Source: a bacterium
Lineage (GTDB): Bacteria; Zhuqueibacterota; Zhuqueibacteria; Thermofontimicrobiales; Thermofontimicrobiaceae
Direction: 5' to 3'
Assembly: GCA_011046315.1 (NCBI GenBank)
Contig: DSAU01000505.1
Location: 1 to 5,038, forward strand
DNA: 5,038 nucleotides
In this document: piece after piece, positions 1 through 5,026 of the stretch
Layout of the letters: each line of letters opens with the position of its first letter
Position numbering within the stretch: the first letter of the stretch is position 1
Translations under genes and position numbers: made by a program
The notes under the pieces: generated by a model
The model's database searches: none
What the model was told of the DNA's origin: nothing
The model's input: only the letters and a program-made list of their open reading frames with translations

Positions 1-40
1 ATTTATTGTGGTGAAATAATCATCTCAAAACAGTTCTTTT

Positions 41-56
41 AACCGCTTCAGCGGTT
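41..56 (+). terminator. Small GC stem-loop, possible terminator of an upstream gene
   Basis: AACCGC and GCGGTT form a perfect 6-bp stem (41-46 with 51-56) around the tetraloop TTCA, followed by TTTATATT. A + strand frame open from base 1 stops at TAA 40-42, just before the stem, and another stops at 17-19. The hairpin may therefore end transcription of a gene to the left of the window. The stem is short and the T-tract interrupted, so this is a weak terminator at best. On the minus strand it has no T-tract. Confidence 0.35.
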
Positions 57-104
57 TATATTCACTCACCCTGTGATCGATTACCATCACCTTTATGCAC
101 TGTT

Positions 105-126
105 TGCAATCCAAAAAGCGATTGCA
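105..126. promoter_or_regulatory. Operator-like dyad upstream of the kinase-regulator operon
   Basis: TGCAATC (105-111) and GATTGCA (120-126) are exact reverse complements separated by 8 bases, giving a 22-bp dyad centred about 83 bases before the kinase start codon. The size, symmetry and position suit a dimeric helix-turn-helix regulator. The NtrC-type regulator encoded downstream is an obvious candidate for autoregulation, but no second copy of the site occurs in the window, so the owner is unknown. I see no convincing -24/-12 or -35/-10 promoter between it and the gene. A weaker neighbouring dyad, GTGAT-N8-ATCAC, lies at 73-90. Confidence 0.4.
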
Positions 127-198
127 TTCCATAAAATCGAATAGTTAACTAATTGATTAGCATACCCTGTTAACGCTAAAAAAAATAGCCGTAATTAC

Positions 199-1284
199 AT
201 GTTGATTAAAACTAATATGATGAAAAAAAACACATTCCAATTTATTTTTGAGCAATCTGGTGTTGCGCTGTTGTTGCTTGATCAATTCGGCACCATCGTG
301 TTTGCCAATGAAAAATTTAGCCGGCTCTCCGGATTTGAAAACGCTGAAATCCAGGATCAAAAAAATATTTTGGATTTTTTCGGCGAGCGAGATCAAAATA
401 AGATCAAATCTTATCTGGTAAATCGCGCATTTCAATCCGATTTTGCCAACGGTCTGGAATGTTTTCTCAACCGGCGCGACGGCGCCACAAAGGACACGCT
501 GCTGGTATTGAACGATGACAGCGCCAGCAATCAAATCATCGCCACAATAATCGACGTAACCGCTTTCAGAAAGCGGCTCACTCACCGCTTGCGCTCGCAA
601 CAGCATAAATTCATTGCCAATCTTGCATCAGGAATCGCACACGAAATCCGAAATCCCTTGAGCGCTATCAATACTTCGGTTGAAATATTGGCTGACTGTC
701 TCTCGCTCAGCAGTCAGGACGAAAAACTGATGGACATCATCCTCGAAGAAAATAAACGGCTGGCAAAAATTATGACCGAGTTTTCCTATTTTGCCCGGCT
801 CAAAGCGCCTGAATTTAGATTGGTCTCATTAAATGAGCTCATTCAGGAGTTATTTGACAGCTATCAAGAAAAATTACCCGCCAACATTCAATTTACACTT
901 AACCTGGCGGAAAAACTGCCTTCCATCTATGGCGACCACGAGCAATTGCGACTGTTTCTCAAACAGTTGATCGACAATGCCATCGAGGCAATGGGTGAAG
1001 GCGGCGCGTTGACGATAAAATCCAAAATAACGACCAACAATTTGAATGAAAAACAGCTTGTTATCATCATCGAAGACACCGGGGTTGGCATCAGCGACCG
1101 TGATTTACCGAATATTACCCGGCCCTTCTATTCGACTAAGGATCAAAAACTGGGCATGGGATTAACCTGGTGCGAACGCATCATTGAAAACCATTTCGGC
1201 GAGATCAAAGTTCAAAGCAAAGTCGATACGGGCACACAAGTAAAAGTTTTTTTTCCGATCATGATTCCATCAGAGATGATTTAA
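199..1284 (+). CDS. Cytoplasmic PAS-domain sensor histidine kinase, NtrB-like
   Basis: This 361-residue kinase autophosphorylates on a histidine and should pass the phosphate to the regulator encoded next. Seen in the sequence: a PAS-like domain (about 12-122); an H-box with HEIRNPL and the phospho-acceptor at H148; and an ATP-binding domain with the N-box N260 (LIDNAIEAM), the G1 box DTGVGI (293-298), the F-box PFYSTK (309-314) and the G2 box GMGL (319-322). All catalytic motifs are intact. There is no transmembrane segment or signal peptide, so it is cytosolic and senses through the PAS domain; the ligand is unknown. The start is uncertain: ATG 199, 217 and 220 are in frame, none has a Shine-Dalgarno, and the PAS domain begins after all three. 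It lies 17 bases ahead of the regulator gene. The protein resembles the NtrB/AtoS/ZraS kinase group, but no specific orthologue can be named. Confidence 0.93.
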   Translation: MLIKTNMMKKNTFQFIFEQSGVALLLLDQFGTIVFANEKFSRLSGFENAEIQDQKNILDFFGERDQNKIKSYLVNRAFQSDFANGLECFLNRRDGATKDTLLVLNDDSASNQIIATIIDVTAFRKRLTHRLRSQQHKFIANLASGIAHEIRNPLSAINTSVEILADCLSLSSQDEKLMDIILEENKRLAKIMTEFSYFARLKAPEFRLVSLNELIQELFDSYQEKLPANIQFTLNLAEKLPSIYGDHEQLRLFLKQLIDNAIEAMGEGGALTIKSKITTNNLNEKQLVIIIEDTGVGISDRDLPNITRPFYSTKDQKLGMGLTWCERIIENHFGEIKVQSKVDTGTQVKVFFPIMIPSEMI

Positions 1285-1301
1285 CATAAAGGAGATGTGG
1301 T

Positions 1302-2675
1302 ATGGCAGATATTTTAGTTGTTGATGATCAGGAAAATCCGCGCAAAGCGCTGTCTTTTCTGCTTTCGCGAAAAGGCGGTTATCATGTCGAAGAAGCCGAG
1401 GACGGTAATAGCGCCATCCAATGGTTACGGGAAAAAAATTTCGATCTGGTCATTACGGATCTGCGCATGAAAAAAATCGACGGTATCGAGCTGCTCAAAA
1501 GAACCAAAAAAGATTTCCCCACTACCGAGGTGATTGTTATCACAGCTTACGGTACTGTCAAAAGCGGCGTCGAAGCCATGAAACTGGGGGCGTATGATTA
1601 TATTCAAAAAGACTATGATAATGAAGAGTTCCTGTTGCTGGTGAAACGGGCGCTGGAAAAAAGCGACTACGTCAAACAGGTGAATTATTTAAAGGGCGAG
1701 CTGCGCGATAAATATCGTTTTGAAAACATCATCGGCAATTCCGATGCGATGAACAATGTCTTGAAAATGGTGTCTCAGGTGGCGCACACCGACAGCACGG
1801 TGCTGCTGACCGGAGAGACCGGCACTGGAAAAGAGCTGATCGCCAATGCGATTCATACCAACAGCCCCCGGCGCGACAAGCAAATGCTGGCAATGAACTG
1901 CGCCTCGCTGCCGGAAAATTTGCTGGACAGCGAGCTGTTCGGTCATGCCAAAGGATCGTTTACCGGCGCCAACCGCGATCGAAAAGGTTTTTTTGAAGAA
2001 GCCGATATGGGGACTGTTTTTTTAGACGAAATCGGCGACATTGCCCCGCAAACCCAGGTCAGATTGCTGCGTTTTTTGCAGGACGGCGAAATACGCAGAA
2101 TCGGCGAAAACCGACCCATCCGGGTGAATGTCCGGCTCATCGCCGCAACCCATAAAGACCTGAAGAAAGAGGTCGAGTTAAATACGTTCAGAGAGGATCT
2201 GTACTACCGGCTCAATGTGATTCCGATCCATATTCCACCATTGCGCGAACGACCCGAAGATATTCCGATTTTGGTCAATTATTTTCTGAAGAAATATTCA
2301 AAAAAATTCAATAAAGATATTGCATCACTTTCTCCGTCGGCGTTGTCGATCTTTATGGATTATGATTGGCCCGGCAATGTCAGAGAGTTGGAAAATGTCA
2401 TTGAACGGTCGCTTATCCTCAGTAAAAAAGACAACATTGAAACTGACGATCTCGCCATTTCTTTCCCCAAAAATATCCAGAAAATCCAACAATCCAGAGG
2501 TGAAAAAAACGACATGAGCCTCGATGAAATGGAAAAATGGTTAATTCTGGATACCCTGGAGCGCAATAACAACAATCAAAAACTGACCGCCCAAAAACTG
2601 GGCATTTCCACCACCACGCTGTGGCGGAAGTTGAAAAAATATGGGATCACTCTGGGGGAATCCGAATCGTCTTAA
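1302..2675 (+). CDS. NtrC-family sigma54-dependent response regulator
   Basis: This 457-residue transcription activator uses ATP hydrolysis to open sigma54 promoters and is the likely partner of the preceding kinase. Domains: a receiver (1-120) with acidic D8 and D9, phospho-acceptor D53, T81 and K103; an AAA+ domain (about 140-375) with Walker A GETGTGKE (171-178), sigma54-contact loop GSFTGA (218-223), Walker B VFLDEIGD (239-246), arginine-finger region FREDLYYRLNV (296-306) and sensor II WPGNVREL (356-363); and a Fis-type helix-turn-helix (about 405-449, LTAQKLGISTTTLWRKLKK). Length and order are normal for the family. The start is fixed by AAAGGAG at 1288-1294, 7 bases before ATG. Two variants stand out: the usual GAFTGA loop reads GSFTGA, and K103 is followed by Asp instead of the usual Pro. 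Both look compatible with function. The target promoters are not known; a candidate sigma54 site lies downstream at 2962-2977. Confidence 0.96.
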   Translation: MADILVVDDQENPRKALSFLLSRKGGYHVEEAEDGNSAIQWLREKNFDLVITDLRMKKIDGIELLKRTKKDFPTTEVIVITAYGTVKSGVEAMKLGAYDYIQKDYDNEEFLLLVKRALEKSDYVKQVNYLKGELRDKYRFENIIGNSDAMNNVLKMVSQVAHTDSTVLLTGETGTGKELIANAIHTNSPRRDKQMLAMNCASLPENLLDSELFGHAKGSFTGANRDRKGFFEEADMGTVFLDEIGDIAPQTQVRLLRFLQDGEIRRIGENRPIRVNVRLIAATHKDLKKEVELNTFREDLYYRLNVIPIHIPPLRERPEDIPILVNYFLKKYSKKFNKDIASLSPSALSIFMDYDWPGNVRELENVIERSLILSKKDNIETDDLAISFPKNIQKIQQSRGEKNDMSLDEMEKWLILDTLERNNNNQKLTAQKLGISTTTLWRKLKKYGITLGESESS

Positions 2676-2680
2676 ATGAC

Positions 2681-2863
2681 ATTCTGGTGATTGTTAACTT
2701 TGGATGGAACACGGATGACACGGATTGAACGGATTCTCACGGATTAAAAAAAACCCGGTGTAATTCCGCGTCATCAGTGTCATCCGTGTGCTATCCGACC
2801 CCGCAGTTACAAATTGAAACCACGGTTAATTTCATTGTGAAAGTAAAATTCTGATGTTAACTT
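2681..2863. repeat. Short direct repeat flanking the hairpin element
   Basis: ATTCTGGTGATTGTTAACTT (2681-2700) and ATTCTGATGTTAACTT (2848-2863) match apart from a 4-base gap and one substitution. They bracket the hairpin element and another 50 or so bases. Each contains the palindrome GTTAAC, which also occurs twice upstream of the kinase gene (144-149, 169-174). The pair could be paired binding sites, a duplication scar, or coincidence. Confidence 0.35.
2706..2796. repeat. Imperfect inverted-repeat (hairpin) element with ACGGAT units
   Basis: The left arm carries four ACGGAT hexamers, starting at 2711, 2720, 2729 and 2739, so spaced 9, 9 and 10 bases. The right arm is its approximate reverse complement, including GTGTCATCCGTGT (2777-2789). 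Arms of roughly 40 bases with scattered mismatches flank an A8 tract (2746-2753) near the centre, and GGA...TCC closes the ends. The element encodes nothing. I recall similar ACGGAT/ATCCGT palindromes dispersed between genes in unrelated environmental bacteria, suggesting a non-autonomous, MITE- or REP-like mobile repeat; I cannot verify that here. As RNA it would fold into a long stem and could insulate the kinase-regulator operon from the genes downstream, but it lacks a terminal T-tract, so it is not a classical terminator. Confidence 0.75.
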
Positions 2864-2930
2864 CCTTTAAAATACTTCACTCATATTATCAGCCCAGCCA
2901 TCGCATTGTTTTTTATTGATTAATCATCCC

Positions 2931-2948
2931 TGAAAAAACAATTTTTCA
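2931..2948. repeat. AT-rich inverted repeat just upstream of the sigma54-like site
   Basis: TGAAAAA (2931-2937) and TTTTTCA (2942-2948) are exact reverse complements around ACAA. The dyad ends 14 bases before the -24-like element at 2962. It may be a regulator site or simply A/T tract symmetry. Typical upstream activating sites for NtrC-type proteins sit further away, which lowers the weight of this one. Confidence 0.25.
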
Positions 2949-2961
2949 ATCCCATTTTCAT

Positions 2962-2977
2962 TGGCATCTTTTTTGTT
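2962..2977 (+). promoter_or_regulatory. Candidate sigma54 (-24/-12) promoter for the receiver gene
   Basis: TGGCA at 2962-2966 and TTGTT at 2973-2977 align with the sigma54 consensus TGGCAC-N5-TTGCW at correct spacing: GG 2963-2964, ten bases, then G2975. The single important departure is T for C in the -12 GC pair. Transcription would start near 2988, leaving a leader of about 94 bases before ATG 3082. A sigma54 activator gene lies immediately upstream, which makes the match more credible, but the region is T-rich and a chance hit is possible. Confidence 0.45.
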
Positions 2978-2994
2978 TAAGCTATGGCAAGTAA

Positions 2995-3024
2995 TCATTC
3001 TGCTGATCGCTATCAACAGAATGA
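2995..3024. repeat. Inverted repeat in the receiver-gene leader
   Basis: TCATTCTG (2995-3002) and CAGAATGA (3017-3024) are perfect 8-bp complements around a 14-base spacer. If transcription begins near 2988, as the sigma54-like site predicts, this would sit at the 5' end of the mRNA, where it could be a stem-loop or a downstream operator. No T-tract follows it. Confidence 0.35.
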
Positions 3025-3081
3025 CAGTCAATCAACAACATAAGCAACTTGCATCTCTGAAAAATTGATACTGGGTACATC

Positions 3082-3465
3082 ATGAAAAAAATTTTAGTGG
3101 TGGATGATCAAAAGAACGTGAGAACTTCGATCTGCATTGGGTTGGGACGGGATGGTTACGTGGTTGATGTAGCCAGTAACGCCAGGACAGCTCTCATTAA
3201 ACTACAGGAAACCAATTATGATATCGTACTGGCGGATGTGAGGATGCCGGACACCAACGGATTCGTTTTGGCGACAGTCATTCAGGAGCTGTATCCGCAC
3301 ATTAAAATCATTTTGATGTCGGCTTACGACTTCAAAGATTACGAGATGAAATACGAAGGTGTGCAGACATGCCCCAAATTATCAAAACCGTTTGACATGA
3401 TGGAGCTGCGGGCGCTGATCGGTAATAATATTTCCAAACAAAAACCGAACGAGATTAGAAACTAA
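3082..3465 (+). CDS. Stand-alone CheY-like receiver domain protein
   Basis: This 127-residue protein is a single response-regulator receiver with no output domain. Seen in the sequence: the acidic pair D8 and D9 in ILVVDDQ, phospho-acceptor D52 in LADVRMPD, S80 at the conserved Thr/Ser switch position, and K102-P103 in SKPF. The last 15 or so residues are a polar tail. Such proteins act by phosphorylation-dependent binding to a partner (CheY, PilG or Spo0F style) or as phosphate relays or sinks. The gene lies between an NtrC-type system and a pilin-like array, so a role in pilus function or in tuning the neighbouring kinase is plausible but inferred. The opening ILVVDDQ matches the upstream regulator, but the rest is divergent. 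The start at ATG 3082 is supported by domain alignment; the Shine-Dalgarno is weak (GGG at 3073-3075). Confidence 0.9.
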   Translation: MKKILVVDDQKNVRTSICIGLGRDGYVVDVASNARTALIKLQETNYDIVLADVRMPDTNGFVLATVIQELYPHIKIILMSAYDFKDYEMKYEGVQTCPKLSKPFDMMELRALIGNNISKQKPNEIRN

Positions 3466-3610
3466 CGGTAACGTCAACATTGCAAGCCATAAAGGCTGAG
3501 CTAAGCTTTCCGTTAATTGGGTAAGGTGAGAATGGGGCAAAAAATAGGCGATACTGTTGTCATGTTTTTTGGAATGGGTTGATTTTGTTTACACAAAAAA
3601 TATGGAGTGC

Positions 3611-3625
3611 GTTGACTGTGTCAAC
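3611..3625. promoter_or_regulatory. Operator-like dyad ahead of the pilin-like array
   Basis: GTTGAC (3611-3616) and GTCAAC (3620-3625) are perfect complements around TGT, centred 58 bases before the first pilin-like start codon. The position fits a promoter-proximal operator, or a small stem-loop in the leader. The same motif is not found elsewhere in the window. Confidence 0.35.
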
Positions 3626-3639
3626 TCATACAAACAAAA

Positions 3640-3651
3640 GGGCTTGAGCCC
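3640..3651. repeat. GC-rich short hairpin in the pilin leader
   Basis: GGGCT and AGCCC are perfect complements. As RNA the stem is realistically four pairs (GGGC/GCCC) with a TTGA loop, ending 13 bases before the Shine-Dalgarno AGGAAGG (3665-3671). On the minus strand the same hairpin is followed by TTTTGTTTG, resembling a weak intrinsic terminator that could stop antisense transcription from the pilin side. Confidence 0.3.
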
Positions 3652-3675
3652 GTAATATTAAATCAGGAAGGCCAA

Positions 3676-4071
3676 ATGGGGCAACAACAACTTTTGCTCA
3701 TTGTTTTAAGCGTGTTAATCGCCGGGGTTTCGGTGGCGCTGGGATTCACTATTTTCGCAGCAACCGCGGCTTCCGCAAATCTGGATGCTGTAATCGATGA
3801 CCTGTTGCAGCTCGCCTCCCGGGCGCAGCTTTATTACCACCAACCGGAGCTTAACGGCGCCGGCAACAGTTTTGTCAACATTTCAATGAAAGATATTAGC
3901 AGCGAGGCTGTAAATAGTAACGGAGTTTATTCGATTAAAACAGCAGGGTCCGCCCGACAGGTAGTATTACAGGGAATCGGAACGCGCGACGGCGATGGAG
4001 ACGGGACCAACTGCACGGCTTTCATCGAAGTGTTCGCCGATTCAGTGGCAATCACGATCGCCAATCGCTGA
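3676..4071 (+). CDS. Type IV pilin-like protein, copy 1 (divergent paralogue)
   Basis: This 131-residue protein has a pilin-like build: MGQQQ, a hydrophobic helix at about 6-27, an amphipathic continuation (ANLDAVIDDLLQLASRAQLYY, about 34-54), then a small variable C-terminal domain. Bitopic pilins and pseudopilins sit in the inner membrane and assemble through this helix. The usual prepilin GFTLIE is missing: Gly2 could be the cleavage site, but mature position 5 is Leu instead of Glu. An acidic loop GDGDGDGTNC (104-113) resembles a calcium-binding loop. It has one Cys (C113). AGGAAGG at 3665-3671 is a well-placed Shine-Dalgarno 4-10 bases upstream, supporting this start. It is 31/57 identical to copy 2 over the N-terminus, far less than copies 2 and 3 share, and lacks their leader sequence. 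I recall hypothetical MGQQQLLL proteins in FCB-group genomes, but no characterised member. It is probably a filament subunit; a non-pilus membrane protein is possible. Confidence 0.8.
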   Translation: MGQQQLLLIVLSVLIAGVSVALGFTIFAATAASANLDAVIDDLLQLASRAQLYYHQPELNGAGNSFVNISMKDISSEAVNSNGVYSIKTAGSARQVVLQGIGTRDGDGDGTNCTAFIEVFADSVAITIANR

Positions 4072-4110
4072 CCCCATTAGTTAAAATGCAAATTTGATAG
4101 ATTATGAAAT

Positions 4111-4317
4111 AATTATTTTATTCACTTTCTTTAAGGAGTATTAGCAATGGGGCAACAACAACTCTTGCTCATCGTTTTAGCCGTCATCATCGTGGGCATC
4201 GCCATTATCGTCGGCATTAACATGTTTAGCGCCTCGGCGGCGGCAGCCAACCAGGACGCGGTTGTTAACGACTGTCTGGACTTAGCTGGCAGAGCTTATC
4301 AATGGGCAATCAAGCCC
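4111..4317 (+). repeat. Tandem duplication unit A: leader plus pilin-like 5' end
   Basis: This stretch is the first copy of a direct repeat whose second copy is at 4820-5026, offset by 709 bases. The 36-base leaders (4111-4146 and 4820-4855) match at 30 of 36 positions and share TATTTTATTCA and TTTAAGGAGTATT. The coding parts match at 48 of 57 codon products. The start, spacing and Shine-Dalgarno (AAGGAG 4133-4138, 8 bases before ATG) are conserved. Copy 1 of the gene family does not carry the leader. Confidence 0.8.
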
Positions 4318-4623
4318 GAAGCCACGGGCGGCGGCAATAATAGCTTCAAGGGTATTGATTTTACAAAGCTGGGTCTTTCCGTAGCAGAAAATTCAAATCC
4401 ACGGAAAAATGTAAATAAATTATCGGTCGTGTTTTTGGCGCCTGAAGAATATGTAAATGAAAATGGATCTTATACGTTGGATGGCTCCGCGGGTACTTAC
4501 TGTACCATAACCGGAACCGGCGTAACCGCAGATAAAAATGGTACCGTGTGCGAAGTTACCACCAAAGTGAACATAGCTGGTAATCTGAAAACTGCAGTTG
4601 CCAGATCCAAAAAATTAAAATAA
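4147..4623 (+). CDS. Type IV pilin-like protein, copy 2
   Basis: This 158-residue paralogue opens with MGQQQLLLIVL, has a hydrophobic helix at about 6-27, and continues with AANQDAVVNDCLDLAGRA (33-50), the pilin-type amphipathic part of helix 1. A Gly/Asn-rich turn (GGGNNSF, 61-67) leads to a C-terminal domain of about 90 residues predicted to be mostly beta. Cysteines are C43, C119 and C135; the last two could form a disulphide in an exported head domain, and C135 aligns with C113 of copy 1. The tail is basic (VARSKKLK). It lacks Glu5 and has only a Met-Gly leader. AAGGAG lies 8 bases before the ATG. The 75-base gap after copy 1 has no terminator and no GG dinucleotide that could form a -24 box until the Shine-Dalgarno, so the gene is co-transcribed with copy 1 or uses an ordinary AT-rich promoter. 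Function is inferred: a filament subunit or surface protein. Confidence 0.82.
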   Translation: MGQQQLLLIVLAVIIVGIAIIVGINMFSASAAAANQDAVVNDCLDLAGRAYQWAIKPEATGGGNNSFKGIDFTKLGLSVAENSNPRKNVNKLSVVFLAPEEYVNENGSYTLDGSAGTYCTITGTGVTADKNGTVCEVTTKVNIAGNLKTAVARSKKLK

Positions 4624-4855
4624 AAAGTAGTTATCGAATCCATTAAAACAATACACAACAATTGATTGCTATTAACTAACATCTGTGAGGCAGTAAATGA
4701 ATACTATCAACGTACGATTCGAAAAACGAGCGCCGCCGATTTTATGGTAATAACTATTCTCGATCGATTAAGCCGATAATGGCAGAGAAAATTCAATACA
4801 TTTTTAATAATTTTTAACTAACTATTTTATTCATTTTTTTTAAGGAGTATTTGTC
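4624..4855 (+). other. Intergenic region between pilin-like copies 2 and 3
   Basis: These 232 bases contain no confident gene or terminator. An open frame at 4697-4750 encodes 17 residues (MNTINVRFEKRAPPILW) after TGAGG at 4686-4690; it is more GC-rich than its surroundings and could be a leader peptide or chance. TTAACTAAC occurs twice (4672-4680, 4814-4822). A partial -24 motif TGGCA at 4780-4784 lacks a proper -12 element. The last 36 bases are the duplicated pilin leader. Confidence 0.6.
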
Positions 4856-5026
4856 ATGGGACAACAACAACTTTTGCTCATCGTACTGAGCGTGATCATT
4901 GTGGGCATTGCCGTGGTCGTCGGCATCAACATGTTCGGTGCCTCTGCTGCAGCAGCCAACCAGGATGCTGTTATCAATGACTGCGTAGATCTCACTGCCA
5001 GAGCTCATCAGTGGGCAATTAAACCC
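4820..5026 (+). repeat. Tandem duplication unit B: leader plus pilin-like 5' end
   Basis: This is the second copy of the repeat described at 4111-4317. The conservation runs without interruption from the leader through the Shine-Dalgarno (AAGGAG 4842-4847) into the coding region, so the duplicated unit included its translation signals. Copies diverge just after the shared AIKP residues. Any further extension lies beyond the window edge. Confidence 0.8.

Larger units (their letters stand above)
3466..3675 (+). other. Intergenic region between the receiver and the first pilin-like gene
   Basis: These 210 bases hold no supported gene. They contain a perfect 6-bp dyad (3611-3625), a short GC-rich inverted repeat (3640-3651), and a weak sigma54-like match at 3546-3561 (GGC, then TTGT at correct spacing, but with the remaining consensus positions poor). 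ATGGGGCAA at 3532-3540 copies the first nine bases of the pilin-like genes and follows AAGGTGAG, but the frame stops after 16 codons at 3580-3582. No strong terminator for the receiver gene is evident. Confidence 0.6.

Noticed and set aside
157..606. Minus-strand open frame of 149 codons
   Set aside because: It lies wholly antisense to the PAS and H-box part of a well-supported kinase, shows no recognisable domain, and has no convincing ribosome site.
1689..2140. Minus-strand frames opposite the AAA+ domain
   Set aside because: They mirror conserved codons of the Walker and GSFTGA regions of the real gene and are shadows.
2706..2796. CRISPR-like or tandem repeat array
   Set aside because: The ACGGAT units are 9-10 bases apart without spacers, and the second half is the reverse complement, so it is a palindromic element.
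2984..3043. 19-codon frame (MASNHSADRYQQN...) upstream of the receiver gene
   Set aside because: No Shine-Dalgarno, and its ATG would lie upstream of the predicted transcription start near 2988.
3575..3590. TGGGTTGATTTTGTTT as a second sigma54 promoter
   Set aside because: The distance between the GG and TTG elements is one base short, and the -12 GC is absent.
3602..3655. 17-codon frame with a CVDC motif before the pilin array
   Set aside because: No ribosome site, overlaps the palindrome and the hairpin, and the Cys pair is easily explained by chance.
4780..4795. TGGCA-containing sigma54-like site upstream of pilin copy 3
   Set aside because: The -24 half matches, but the -12 half reads ATTCA, lacking the essential G.
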